Shown here piece by piece: positions 34,473 to 48,061 of a DNA stretch of 64,000 nucleotides. The position numbers and the translations under genes were made by a program. The stretch spans positions 2,604,001-2,668,000 of the forward strand of contig WHUZ01000002.1 in assembly GCA_015179045.1 (NCBI GenBank), given 5' to 3'. The notes under the pieces were generated by a model, which did not search any database, had not been told where the DNA came from, and saw nothing but the letters and a program-made list of their open reading frames with translations. The stretch's first letter is position 1, and the number at the start of each line of letters is the position of its first letter. Source of the stretch: Kalaharituber pfeilii (taxonomy: Eukaryota; Ascomycota; Pezizomycetes; Pezizales; Pezizaceae).

Positions 34473-35432
34473 TTATCTTGCCATCCATCCCCCGTCTACA
34501 ACGACCGTCTCGCCACTAACAAACCCACTAGCCTTTTCACTTGCTAACCAAATTACTACTCCCTTGAAGTCGTCCGGATTTCCCCATCTTCCCATGGGTA
34601 TCCTCTCTAGGATCTGCCTTGCCCTCCCACCCACTCCGGTATCCTCCATCAACGCTGTATTCATGTCTGTGGCAACATACCCAGGAGCTATACTGTTGAC
34701 CCTGATGCCTTTACCTGCCCAGTCATTGCTCAGAGTTTTTGTTATCTGGGCAAGGCCTCCTTTAGACGCGGTGTAAGCAGGAACAGTGACCCCCCCTTGA
34801 AATGACAGGACGGAAGCTATATTGATGATGCATCTGTCATTTTTGCGGGCTTCTACGGGAATCTGTGTGAGCCAGTAATTGCCAATGTCCCGCGCAAGCT
34901 GGAATGGAGTGGTGAGATTGGTTTGCAGGATGGAGTTGAACTCCGACAACGGAAATTGGTGAGAGGGATGTCTCGACTGAATGCCGGCAGAGTTGAGGAG
35001 GATGTGGATGGTGTTGTTCGGGATATGATATTTCTTCGATCTAAGTGTATCCGGTGGTGGCACAGTTATTCCATCTCCAGAGTTTGGCGGTAGGACAACG
35101 GGCGGATCGAGGGAGAGCAGCAAGGTTGGTATCAGGGAAGCAACTTCAGTAGCGGAGCTAAGGTCACACTGTACTAGAGTGCATTGTCTGGGGTTAGGCA
35201 GCGACAGGATCCTGTCTCGCGTGGTGGTATTTGTGATATCTCTCTATTGGCACCATGTTGCTCAGCTTTGATATTTGGGGACATCACCTGTATGGGGGGG
35301 GGGTGAGAGTACCTGCACAAGGATAATGTCTGCTCCGGCCTCAGCAAGACCAATGGCCATTGCAGCACCCAGCCCGCGGGTGCCTCCAGTCACAAGGGCG
35401 GTCTTGCCGGTGAGGTCGAATAGATGGGCCAT
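34473..35432 (-). CDS. Short-chain dehydrogenase, KduD-like
   Basis: Classical SDR of 296 residues from two exons, 35432-35313 and 35243-34473 (891 nt). The Rossmann motif T-G-G-T-R-G-L-G is near residues 15-22. N-S-A-G stands at the N-N-A-G position, I-I-N-I-A-S-V supplies the catalytic Ser region, and Y-T-A-S-K is the Y-x-x-x-K active site. [14 protein letters not shown] and the C-terminal G-E-T-V-V-V-D-G-G are typical of gluconate/2-deoxy-D-gluconate 3-dehydrogenases and KduD. An insertion near residues 80-115 is longer than in bacterial KduD. It diverges from myo-inositol oxygenase across about 1.5 kb, so a role in uronate/inositol catabolism is plausible. Substrate is inferred from family and context only. 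Confidence 0.82.
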
Positions 35433-36907
35433 TGCAACTCCGCTGTGGGGGAAGTCCAGCGTCTCTCAATGAGGGTTGATTGGCGGCCAGCTTCTGCGGA
35501 ATCTGCTGTGCTTAAGTCAGCACTGGCGGGCGCCCTTGGCTTCGGAGAGTTTGCGCCGCACCGTCTGCTGCACGAACATTCTGCCTCTGCAGACGCAGCG
35601 GATCGGCGCAGCCACTGTGGGGGTTGCATGCTTGGTTATATGATATGATACTCCGCCTGGGGGAACACCTCATCCACCGCAGATCATTGCCTGGTGATAC
35701 CTAACCGGCTGCCTCTCCCGTTCTCGGAATTGCCTTGGGCGCCGATACTGCCGCTCTGTACACCCCACTTCTAGAAACATTTATATACCGAAGGCTAACC
35801 TAGGGCTGACCTGTAGATCATTCCCTCGCTCTCCACATGCTGACCGTCCACTCCCACTTACCACTCCACACCTGCTGCTTGCCATGTAAGAATTGCCCCC
35901 CACCTCCCCCCGCCATCGCAGCCAAGATGAAAGTCTTTAATAACAAATTGGAACCTAGAGTGCATCCTGCTACAGTGGAGCTCTGAAGCACACGCCACAT
36001 TGTTGGGCCGAAAGAAGGAGCTCCAGGGAAAGCGCCAGCGTGAATAACCATTGGAGATTTTAGATTCCGGTGTAGATGCGAGTACAACTAGTCAAACATA
36101 CCTCCCACCGTAAAGCTGCGTTGAAGAGATGAGCAGGCAGATGCCCGCTATGGGCACCCGCCTGCGCTGCGCCTGCGAGGTATAATTCAGGGTCTTGTCG
36201 AGAACTGGACTGCATGCACAGATTCACGGGGAGTCGCTGATGTTATCTACGGCAAAATATCGGTGAAATATAACAAATAGTGGTCCACGCATAGCATTGT
36301 CCAAGTTTCTGCTATCCAAGCTCATTGCAAGGTCAACCGGTTTCTACTCTAGTTTGCCCCGCAAAACATTAGATTCTAAATGTGATCGCGTCGACAAATA
36401 GGGAAGCGGCGCTCCTATTGATGACCTGGTGTCCCCGAGTGGCGTTGGTGAGGCAGCTATTGAGGTTAATGGATTGGAACGTTCCTTGCAAATTGGCATG
36501 TCAGCTTCTAACATTACAGCAGATCAAATGCTTATCTACTAGAAGACATCAACGATCACAGTTGTGGATACGATTAGCAGACTATGTAACCTGCTTTCAT
36601 TTGAGTTTGATAATCGTCGGGCATGGGATTACTTCTGCAGATGAATGCGCGTCCCAAGAGGATTATGGAGGGGTGAGAAGGGCCGGGGAGAGTCCGAGCG
36701 CCGGCGGGCTTGATTCTGGGCTAGACGTACCGGTGTTCAGAGGAAAGTGGAGGGAAGGAGTATAAGAAGTAATGCATTCTCTGGACAAAGGACCTTCCGG
36801 GCTGCTCTGCATATCAATTCTCTTCTACTGTTGACAGTGAAGATTATCAACAGCCTTCCGAAGGAAATTAACTGCTGAATTGATTTATTATCTGTGAATT
36901 GCACAGC
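35433..36907. promoter_or_regulatory. Divergent intergenic region between SDR and MIOX
   Basis: About 1.47 kb with no supported gene, lying between the 5' ends of two catabolic genes. It probably holds both promoters. I see no unambiguous transcription-factor array by eye. Confidence 0.4.
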
Positions 36908-37977
36908 ATGACAATTACAGCAGCCTTATTACGCCCCGCAGCTGGAGAAAACGATGTCGAGCAGATACTCAAGACTATCGGGGTGTTCCCCTCCCCCGGC
37001 CTTGAAGCTACCGCAGATGCTATTGAGGCCGTCCACATTGCCTATGATGCCCTTTATCCAGAATCACTAGCCAAACAGCCCTTCGCTAAGAGCAAGTCTG
37101 CCTACCGTGCCTATACAAGCGCCACAGAGCGAGTGAAGGCCTTCTATAATGCTCAACATACCAACCAGACATACTCCTTTAACCTGCTGCGCCGGGCACA
37201 GTTTCACTCCCCTACACGCCTACGGCCGCGCATGACTATATGGGAGGCGATTGAGACGCTCAACACACTGGTCGATGACTCTGACCCAGATACTCAGCTC
37301 AGCCAAATAGAGCACTTGATGCAAACAGCAGAGGCGCTACGCGCGGAAGGGAAACCCCGCTGGATGCAGTTGACAGGATTGATTCATGATTTGGGGAAAA
37401 TCATGTTCCTGTTCCCTGAGATGGGGCTCTGCCAGGAGGACCGCAATCAGCAATGGGACGTGGTGGGTGATACTTTCCCCGTCGGATGCGCATTCTGCCC
37501 GAATACCAACATCTACCCAAGCACATTTGCGGCCAACCCTGATTCAAAGGACCCAGTATACTCGACCAAGCTTGGAGTATATAAGGAGGGATGCGGGCTT
37601 GATAATGTGATGCTGAGCTGGGGCCATGACGAATACATGTATCATGTGCTCAAGGATCCGCTGAATGGCTGCCTGCTTCCAAAGGAGGCATTGGCCATTG
37701 TGAGATACCATAGCTTCTATCCATGGCACCGGGAGAACGGGTATCGTTATCTAATGGCTGAAGGTGATGAAGAGATGCTGAAGGTGGTGAGGGAATTCAA
37801 TCCATTTGACCTATACAGCAAAACTGAAGAACGACTAGACGTCGAAGGACTAAAGGTAAGCTCTGTGAGCAAGTCATACTTTTTTTGCGATCAATGCTGA
37901 TAAAACCTTAAAAAACTCAGCCTTACTATCTTGAGCTCATTGACGAGTTCTTCCCCAAGAAGATGCTCTTTTGGTAG
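36908..37977 (+). CDS. MIOX: Myo-inositol oxygenase
   Basis: Diiron enzyme that cleaves myo-inositol to D-glucuronate. Two exons, 36908-37855 and 37921-37977, give 334 residues, slightly longer than animal MIOX. The start ATG at 36908 was chosen because earlier in-frame codons are non-ATG. Diagnostic motifs are L-I-H-D-L-G-K-I-M (metal-binding His-Asp), V-G-D-T-F-P-V-G-C, S-W-G-H-D-E-Y-M-Y-H-V-L (further iron ligands), Y-H-S-F-Y-P-W-H and F-N-P-F-D-L-Y-S-K. The short last exon encodes the conserved end P-Y-Y-L-E-L-I-D-E-F-F-P, closing with W. Intact. The KduD-like SDR is its divergent neighbour. Confidence 0.95.
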
Positions 37978-38438
37978 ACGCCAGGATCGCGCATAAAGCA
38001 CTAGGCAACTCAGGTAAAGGGCAGGGAGGGCATAGAGCTTTCCATTTCTAAAAATTTTGAATCGAAGAGCTATGCATAGAGCACTATGCCTAGGCCAATG
38101 GCGCCGCCTCCGCCAGCTGCAGGAGGACAGGAAATGAAGCGGAGAAGGCGGGGGGGGGGTATCTCCATGCGGGCATGGATGCATCCTTATCGATAAACGT
38201 TGACAGGGGATTTTTAAACCGCAGTTATGATATGTACTTTTTTACTATTTAACCGTTATGATTTACTAGGATAGCTCATTTCAGCTGTTACCGGCCCAGC
38301 AGAGGCCCTTTTTTTGCTTACGGGTACATACAGTAGAGTATAGTGCCAATGATTGTAACTTACTACTGTAGCATCGTAATCACCAGTAGTATTAGTAGAA
38401 ACTTGAGCGTCGCGCCCACCCCTCCAGCGTATCTAGCT

Positions 38439-38491
<53 letters not shown>

Positions 38492-38642
38492 ACAGCGTGA
38501 GATGGATGCAACAACACCAACGGTAGCGCATCACCGTTTTACCCTATCGTTTCCATATTTGCTTCGAACGTACAAGAGTGGGGGCGGGGGGGTATATGTA
38601 GAATATGATATTCTCTCTTTTCGTGATGATTCCATAACTCTT

Positions 38643-38706
<64 letters not shown>

Positions 38707-39311
38707 CCTGTTCCCGGTCTAACAGCTAGGTTTCTTTTATAATTTTTCCCAAAGTAATTTCGGAAAAAAATCTGTAAAGAGTAGGCGTAAGTCTAGTCTT
38801 ACTTCGAAACCTGTTTAAATATGCCGGCTAATAAGGGAGGAGGGAGGAGAGCTCTTTTTTGTTGGGTTGTTAGCATAATCCCGGCTGATTTAGTGGTGTG
38901 GGGGTGGTGGGGAGGGGGTTGTGGAGGGAGGGACCATTCAGGGTAATTCGCCCCAACTCCTGGGATTACTGTGCCGTAACAAGTTTTACTATGCCAACTT
39001 CTACTTTTTTTTTGTTTTTTTTTTTTTGTTTTTGCAAAAGATTTCTCATGTCGCTTTGTTTACAACTTTCTATTCTTTTTTTTTCCCTCTACTCCCACCT
39101 CCAAAATAAAATGAAAAAAAGATAAAACTCAAAATTCAACATAACAGCAATCTAACTAGATATAGTTCAATAAAAACTACCCTGTACCCCCCTTAAATCG
39201 ATATCAAAGCCAGTCCCCAGCTCTATAGTACACGCCTCCCAACCTTCCACCGCCTCACCGCCCCTCCTTCATCCATACTCCCTGTATCCACTTCCCAAAA
39301 CTTCCCTGAAC
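37978..39311. repeat. Intergenic with two very long poly-T tracts
   Basis: T(48) at 38441-38488 and T(58) at 38645-38702, plus T-rich stretches at 39007-39040 and 39075-39090. The open frames here are poly-Phe artefacts. The two long tracts bracket a 156-base segment. They could be poly(A) tails of minus-strand retroposed sequences or slippage-grown homopolymers. No gene. Confidence 0.6.
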
Positions 39312-42112
<2,801 letters not shown>

Positions 42113-42943
42113 TCATATCTTCGCCTTCAGCTTCTGCTGCTCCTGCATATACTGCCTCTTCTGCCACCAATTTCCCATCCACACCAACAGCGCCCTCATG
42201 GCCGTCCATACCGGCACCGCCACACAAAATCCCGTATAGAACCGCCCTCTACCCTTTTTCAACTCCTCCACTACCTCCCCCAACTGCAGCGCGAGCTCCT
42301 CCCTCGTCCCGTCATTCCACACCACATACCCTTTCCTGCTCCCATTCCGCTTCTCCACTCGCTCTACCTTCTCTAGTATCGGCATCTGGCTCTTTACTCT
42401 ATGTTCTGCATCCTCCCGCGTCATTGTGCCACCGAACTCGCGGTCCCGAGTGAGCAGGCGCTGGATTTGCAATTCTGTGTCTTTCATGCCGACGACAATA
42501 ACACTGCCGCAGAAGAGATCGAAGCCACTTTCGAAGAGTAGTGGAACGTCGAGGACGACCGCCCAGTGTCCAGCCCACCAGTACTTGAGAATGCTCCATA
42601 ACATCATCTTGCGCACGGTTGGATGGATGATTTTATTTAGAACGGCCCTGTCGCGCTGCTTCTCCAAGTCGGCTCCAAATACCCTTCTTCCGAGAGCAGG
42701 GCGATTGATTGCCTGGACCCCCGTTGTGGGGTCCGGGGGAAGGAGCAGATCGGGAGTTGTGGGGCCAAAGTATTTCACAATGGCATCATAGCCGGCTTTG
42801 CCGAGGGGGTTGGTAGGGGAGACAGCATCCCGCGCAAGCTGATCGGCGTCAATGATGGGAAGGGAATGTGGTGGGGAGGATAGGATTTTGGAGCAGGTGG
42901 ATTTGCCGGTGGCTATTGAGCCTGTGAGGCCGATGAGGAGCAT
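42113..42943 (-). CDS. CAB5: Dephospho-CoA kinase
   Basis: Single exon, 276 residues. It catalyses the last step of coenzyme A synthesis, phosphorylating dephospho-CoA. The N-terminus is L-L-I-G-L-T-G-S-I-A-T-G-K-S, with the P-loop at residues 8-15. I-I-D-A-D-Q-L-A-R is the CoA-binding/Asp motif, then I-I-H-P-T-V-R-K-M-M, D-V-P-L-L-F-E-S-G-F-D and the lid R-L-L-T-R-D. The C-terminal region has hydrophobic segments (about 230-258) before a basic tail, similar to yeast Cab5, which associates with membranes or lipid bodies. ATG at 42943. Length and motifs normal. Confidence 0.94.
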   Translation of the reverse strand: MLLIGLTGSIATGKSTCSKILSSPPHSLPIIDADQLARDAVSPTNPLGKAGYDAIVKYFGPTTPDLLLPPDPTTGVQAINRPALGRRVFGADLEKQRDRAVLNKIIHPTVRKMMLWSILKYWWAGHWAVVLDVPLLFESGFDLFCGSVIVVGMKDTELQIQRLLTRDREFGGTMTREDAEHRVKSQMPILEKVERVEKRNGSRKGYVVWNDGTREELALQLGEVVEELKKGRGRFYTGFCVAVPVWTAMRALLVWMGNWWQKRQYMQEQQKLKAKI

Positions 42944-43640
42944 TGTGGTAGTGAGACGGGATTATCAGGACACGCTTCCACGATATTGTGCCGATGCATC
43001 AGCACAATGGCACCAGACACTACCTAGATATTAGCATCCGCTGCGTGAGGCAGCCGCAAGCTGGGGGTGTTTTTGGGAAATGTTTCATCTCAGCTCCGGC
43101 GGCCGGCCCTGCGCATGAGCCGAGGTACAACCATACATGCAGCAGCAAGATGTTGAGTGTAGTTTATTGGCGATCTGTAACTAGCCCGATCAGAGGGAAT
43201 CCAGGGTCCACATTGAATGACCGATCTCTTCATCGACAAAGAGAAAAGTAGAACCCATACTCTCTAAAGATGTCATAAGTAATTGCTTTAATTTGTAGCG
43301 CCTAAATATGAGCTTTCCAGCCAAAATGCACGCAGCATTTTGAGGGCAAGTTACAAGCTTGCTTTTCTTTTTTTGACTCTGAGATCCGCCGATCATCGAT
43401 CTGAAAGCATGCGATCGCTGACTAAGTCTGGTTCTGCATTACGTAGTAGTACTTAGATCCGATATATCGCACCTAAACTTGCAACACAACGGAGACGAAG
43501 GTCAGAGTCAACTATTTTGTTACCTTCCTACAAAGCACGAGTAAAAGCGAGATACAAGTATTCGAATTAAGATCTCTTGAGTCAGTGCTATAGCTGAAAC
43601 AGTTAATCAGGGACTGGCTGATGATAAGCGAAGTTAACAT
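42944..43640. other. Intergenic; contains a repeat block near 43440
   Basis: No gene. The block at 43439-43503 (ACGTAGTAGTA..., CACCTAAACTTGCAACA..., ACGAAGGT) recurs at 44036-44121. Confidence 0.5.
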
Positions 43641-44121
43641 GGCTCGGCTGAGCAATCAATACTATTGCAGACCACCCTCCAGGGCATCCAAGACGATGCT
43701 GGGAACCATCTCCAAGGCATCCAGGCTGAGGTGGCATTGACACCAAATATACTCAGGGTAGACGGTATCAGTGCTCTTTAGCAACAGTTCAACGCTTTTC
43801 AGCAACGGACCAATGCGAACCACTTTTGACACAAGTGCAAAAATGAGTACCTCTCACTGTCCAACCAGACAACAAATACTGCTAATGAGGCTATACAATG
43901 CCTCAACTAGCGAGATTGCACACTTTGCTATCCAGTTAGGAGTTCGTTATGATCAATTACCCGGGGGCGAATCATGATCACGTTGAACAAGGCAAATCAT
44001 GAATCCACGGTGGAGTGGGTGGATATTCCTTGCCGTTACGTAGTAGTAGTAGTTAAATCCGATTTATGGGAGCGTTTACACCTAAACTTGCAAGACAGCG
44101 GAGGCATTCCATACGAAGGTT
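43439..44121. repeat. Direct repeat pair flanking a decayed ORF
   Basis: The segments 43439-43503 and 44036-44121 share ordered words (TTACGTAGTAGTA, TCCGAT, CACCTAAACTTGCAA, GCGGAG/ACGGAG, ACGAAGGT) in the same direction about 600 bases apart. They may be an ancient segmental duplication or the ends of an old insertion. Confidence 0.5.
43668..43990 (+). pseudogene. Decayed ORF with Gln-rich coiled-coil-like start
   Basis: Plus-strand reading from 43668 gives Q-T-T-L-Q-G-I-Q-D-D-A-G, then Q-Q-F-N-A-F-Q-Q-R-T-N-A-N. It is interrupted by TAG, TGA and TAG codons where Gln or Arg codons would fit, and is followed by N-E-A-I-Q-C-L. The heptad-like Gln/Ile pattern suggests a former coiled-coil protein of a lineage-specific family. 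I cannot name the family. All stops are explicable by C-to-T change. Confidence 0.4.
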
Positions 44122-44180
44122 AGTTGGACAGAGGCATACACATTTTAGAACACGCACAGACTCACAAACATGGCGGAAAC

Positions 44181-44606
44181 ATGACTGACGGTAATACCGG
44201 TACCGAGCACGAAACAAAGAAACGAAAGGGTACTATGAAATACAAGGTTTCGTATCCCAAGGCTACTATGCAATATGCGGAGGAGAGGAGTGGCTTCTTG
44301 ATGGATACATTTGAGTCACAAGCAGTTTCAGTTAGGCATATGTTGGCGCAAGGCAAGAGTGGTATTGGAGGTGTTGATCAAGATGATATTTCGAAGACCG
44401 TCTATGACTTGATAGTCGGATTTCTTGAAGGGAAAGGATATCCAACGGAGTCTGTTGAAGATTTCACAGAAGGGAATATTAACGATCTCATGTGCTTGAT
44501 TATCATTCCGATTGTCACGGATCTCAGGCGCAAGACGGGACGAAATGTCCGACTACGAAGGGAGAAGGAGATCATTAGCGTTGACCGAAAAGACAGGAGA
44601 CCGTGA
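44181..44606 (+). CDS. Small orphan protein, hypothetical
   Basis: Intact single-exon frame from ATG 44181 (M-T-D-G-N-T-G-T-E), 141 residues. It is basic at both ends, with a central segment predicted helical (V-Y-D-L-I-V-G-F-L-E-G-K-G-Y) and a hydrophobic patch L-M-C-L-I-I-I-P-I-V. It ends with R-x-R-R-E-K-E-I-I-S. It begins just after the second copy of the 43.4/44.0 kb repeat. No family recognised and no introns. It could be a lineage-specific gene or a chance frame; intactness next to a decayed relative-looking ORF argues weakly for a gene. Confidence 0.4.
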   Translation: MTDGNTGTEHETKKRKGTMKYKVSYPKATMQYAEERSGFLMDTFESQAVSVRHMLAQGKSGIGGVDQDDISKTVYDLIVGFLEGKGYPTESVEDFTEGNINDLMCLIIIPIVTDLRRKTGRNVRLRREKEIISVDRKDRRP

Positions 44607-45454
44607 GGAATTCGTCGTTATGGACTAATCGCGGTGGAGGACAGGTAAGTTGTGTTGGCAGTTGAAGCTAAGCACTCATCTATCGGAGGGGTCAAAAAGC
44701 AATGTATATTGTCCATGCAAGATATGCGAGGCAATAATGGAGGGATGTAGTCTATGGTTTCGTAACGACGAGGGAACATTGGCAGTTGATACGACGGGAT
44801 ATCATTCACTCAGACAGATAATTTGATTTTCCGGTGTTGTTCCGTAATATGGGAAAAGAAAGAGACAAGTGGATAAAGGTGGGTGCCATTTTGGTAGATT
44901 GCTATAATGTCGCCTTGATGGATGGAGGGATTGTGGAGAAGGATGTCGTCGGCTGAGGATGGAGGTTGACGTATGTTATTTTTTGTAAGTGAGAACGGCT
45001 GATGTTTCATTAAGACATGTCATGTGTATAAATAGCTAATAGAGAAGGAAGTTTAATCCGGCAGGAGAATATTATTATACCAGACGGGAGTGGGGGGCGA
45101 AGCCCATGTGAGCATACAGTCAGCGAACAGTGTGAGTGAGGCTGGGGAGGGGAGGGGTACGAGCTAGGGCCGAAGAGGGCTTCTGCGGTGGCGGAGCTGG
45201 TGGCTAGGGAGGGTTGTGATTCCAGAACTACTCCTATCATGCGAATACCTGAGCATGCCCACGCAAAAGCACCTCAAGATTGTATGGTAGTTCCAAAGGT
45301 TTGAACGACAAAATCTAAAATCTGGAAGGGGGGCTTGAAACCTTTTCTGGTAGATCGAGCGCTGATAAGGTCTTGCTTGGTCTGGTGTCTGGGCTCACAA
45401 GTAGTCATCCCGTCATCCAATAATGCCAAGACACCTGAAAGGGTAATCGATAAT
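44607..45454. other. Intergenic, no supported gene
   Basis: Only short unsupported frames. No repeat or RNA gene recognised. Confidence 0.45.
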
Positions 45455-46440
45455 TCACAAGATTACCAACAGGGAAGGGATCCAGATTATGATCCTCGAT
45501 AAAGTAGTGGCCATACACGCCCTGCATTGTATGAAGTTGAAAGAAATGAATAGACAAAACTTTCTCATATATCTACTAAGTAAAGGAAAAGGAGGGAGAG
45601 GCATAACAACGGGCAAAAAAGGAGGATTATAAAAACGCAAACACCTACGCAAGCCACGGCTACAAAAACGAGGGGTTTGTAATCTTCGGTGCGGAAAAGG
45701 AGCAGAAAGACCAAAGGCGATATCAGAACAAAACTGTAGATAACCAAATATACACCACAAGAAGGATGAACTAAGCCAAGGTCTCAACTGTCCTGCCGAC
45801 ACCAAAAAAGAGCTCAGATCTGTGGACCCATCAGAATCCATCACCCGGTTGTCCTGAAAGCTGTCCAAAACTCCCTCAATATAATACGCTGCACCACTCG
45901 CTTGAAGAACCTGGACTAGTGCGGCATGAGCCCAGAGTAAAAGTGCATCGGGCATAAAATTAGAGAAGCAATGACCCTGCCAACGGCTTCCTTGGCTTTC
46001 CTCGGGAGTGTCAAGGCATGTTTCGCTTTTCTCAAAATATATTCATTTTGCACCTGTTTACTCTCTCAGTACTGCAGTCCATCAAGACTCCATGGTATTG
46101 CTTACCTCTGACGTCTCGAACCATATCTTCCCAGCTAGTCTTCGTGCACATTCGAAGCCCTACTTGGAGGAGATGGTGGCCAATGCGAACTTCGGCTATT
46201 GCTAGGATGATATGGAGAGTTTTCAGGACGCCATCCATCATACCGAGTTCTTCGACGGTTTTTGTTTACTCGATCCTTGAATTCTGCGGTGCCGTATTGT
46301 GCATAGTCCGTTTGTATTTGTTGATAAAATTGTCAAATTGTTGTTTCTGATACTGAGTCAAGGGCTGCAGAATGGTTTCTCGCAATCCTTATAGAGGGTA
46401 TTCACAGTTTTCTCGCGCATGCCTGTTCGCTGCTGCCCAG
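45455..46440 (-). CDS. Possible multi-exon hypothetical gene or remnant
   Basis: Several coding-looking minus-strand blocks lie in order: about 46290-46160 (M-M-D-G-V-L-K-T-L-H-I-I-L-A-I-A-E-V-R) ending at a GTAAGC donor, a basic block near 46010-45965, and 45955-45770 (L-L-L-W-A-H-A-A-L-V-Q-V-L-Q-A-S-G-A-A). A hydrophobic block follows in another frame at 45750-45570 that looks membrane-spanning. I could not join them into one frame with good splice sites. It may be a real but poorly modelled gene, or a decayed one. Confidence 0.25.
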
Positions 46441-46491
46441 AATAAGTCGAGGAAATTCAATTCGCAATGGAATTTAAGGTAAAATATCACT

Positions 46492-46935
46492 CTATTTCCG
46501 CGAACTTCTACAACGCCCTAGTCTCTTATGCCATAACTCCAGTGGAGCAGTCTCGACCCTTATACTATGGTTGCATGGTAAGGCAACATGGCTGGGAATC
46601 ATAGTCGTCGGAGGCATGATGATATCCATGAAGAGGGCTCCACCCATGTTTGGTCTTCTGGAAACCGTGCATGCTACCTTTCCTCCTTTTAAAAACTGTA
46701 GTTCCTTACTTCCTTCCTCGCTCTTAAGACCGTATCCTTTTGAAGTTGCCACGGTTATAGAGAACAAGTGGTAGTTGGTTAAGAGCAAGTGTGATGCGGG
46801 GATAATTGAGCCCTTCTCTTTCACGATGTTTAACACTGGGTATTCTTTTTCCCATTTTTCCTGATCATCCACTTCTATTCTTGAGGGCTTCCCAAGACTG
46901 TTTGGCGTGTAAGCCTTTCTGCTCTTGGAAATCAC
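46492..46935 (-). mobile_element. Ty1/copia Pol scrap (pre-integrase region)
   Basis: A 147-codon minus-strand frame ends with E-T-A-P-L-E-L-W-H-K-R-L-G, the hallmark of the GAG-pre-integrase domain, but is cut after that and lacks the downstream H/C ligands. Upstream residues G-G-K-V-A-C-T-V-S-R-R-P-N fit the stretch between copia protease and integrase. No LTRs nearby. It is a different lineage from the 6.8-kb element by sequence. Confidence 0.6.
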
Positions 46936-47007
46936 ACTCGTTTTTTAAGCATTAACACGCACAACGGTCCTTCATACCCTTCTGGCATTTTTGGCTTACA
47001 CTCCAGC

Positions 47008-47493
47008 CTAAAACTGCACGCCAGAGCCCTCGGACTTGGAAGACGTTGTCGGAATCGGATGCTTGGAAAAGAATTGGGTAATCGTCGTGGCACCCGCAGC
47101 TGCTTGTCGAAGACTAGTTTGTTTTTTTTGATCTCGCCATAATGATTGCCGTGATCTTTGAGGTCCTCGTTGATACTTTATTTTGCATTCTTTGCCAGTG
47201 GGATCATGACCAGCTGTAGCCGTGGTCATCAAATGCGTAAAAGCATCTCCTGTCACCACCGATTCTCCATCTGCACCACCCTCGAGCGTTTCCTCCAACT
47301 TTTTGTACAGATCCTCCTCCTCCAGCCGTTTGTCTAGATCTAGCTCTTCCTCCAGCTTTTCCTCCACCCTTTCCTCCCCCAGTCCTTCTTCCGGTTCCAA
47401 TGGTAATTCTGTACGCTGACGTAGTCTCCGTATATTCCGGGCTTTTTCCGCGGCAGCAATGCAGGCCTTTCTTCTTTTGCTAAGTCGTGCCAT
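47008..47493 (-). CDS. Small basic/acidic orphan protein, hypothetical
   Basis: Intact 161-codon frame from ATG 47493. The start is highly basic (M-A-R-L-S-K-R-R-K-A-C-I-A-A-A-E-K-A-R), then comes a Glu/Leu-rich predicted coiled coil (about 30-75), then K-Y-Q-R-G-P-Q-R-S-R-Q-S-L-W-R and I-T-Q-F-F near the end. The R/K start, the tryptophan-centred basic motif and the terminal T-x-F-F pattern resemble short fungal proteins often found beside repeats, but I cannot assign a function. Not obviously part of the neighbouring copia scrap. Confidence 0.45.
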   Translation of the reverse strand: MARLSKRRKACIAAAEKARNIRRLRQRTELPLEPEEGLGEERVEEKLEEELDLDKRLEEEDLYKKLEETLEGGADGESVVTGDAFTHLMTTATAGHDPTGKECKIKYQRGPQRSRQSLWRDQKKQTSLRQAAAGATTITQFFSKHPIPTTSSKSEGSGVQF

Positions 47494-48061
47494 CGCAAGG
47501 GGGTTTCGTGTGGTCGCTTGGTGTGGTTATCAATTAATTCTCTTTCGTGCCGTATGCGACAAAGGAAGGAGGAAAAAAAAAAGAAAGGGGAAAAAAAAAG
47601 GCGCTGACTAAGAAATGTTTACCAGCACAAGTTTGTTTGTACTAAGCTTGTTTGTGTGTTTGCGTTGACTCTTTTGAATTATTTTTATTTTATTTTATTT
47701 TATTTTTTCCATTTGATCAAAAGGGGAGGGAGAAAAAAAAGAAAAAAGCTAGTAGTTACTTAGTCAGCTTCTGGTTACGAGACTAGCAGTTACTATTGGC
47801 TCCAACAGTCTCGAACCAACAAAAGTAAAAATCAACAAAAAAGGAACAAAACAGGAGATCACCATCCAATATCAGCGGCTACGATAGTGGAACGATCACA
47901 AAAGGAAGAATATATATTACCAGAAGAAAAATAATAATCAGTAAAAAGCACTAACCCACAAAAATCCTACTATGCTAGCTAAAGTAACAAAACACGGAGA
48001 AAAAAAATAATAATTACAAATTAGCCCCCTTTCTTCCTTTTTCCTCACAGAACCATCAAAA
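47494..48061. other. Intergenic with (TTTTA)n
   Basis: Contains an ATTTT/TTTTA pentanucleotide repeat at about 47679-47706 and A-rich stretches. No gene. Confidence 0.55.

Noticed and set aside
36382..36765. Plus-strand frame of 127 codons upstream of MIOX
   Set aside because: No motif, and it overlaps the presumed shared promoter; composition is like the surrounding spacer.
38343..38729. Frame of 128 codons
   Set aside because: Kept open only by poly-T tracts translated as poly-Phe.
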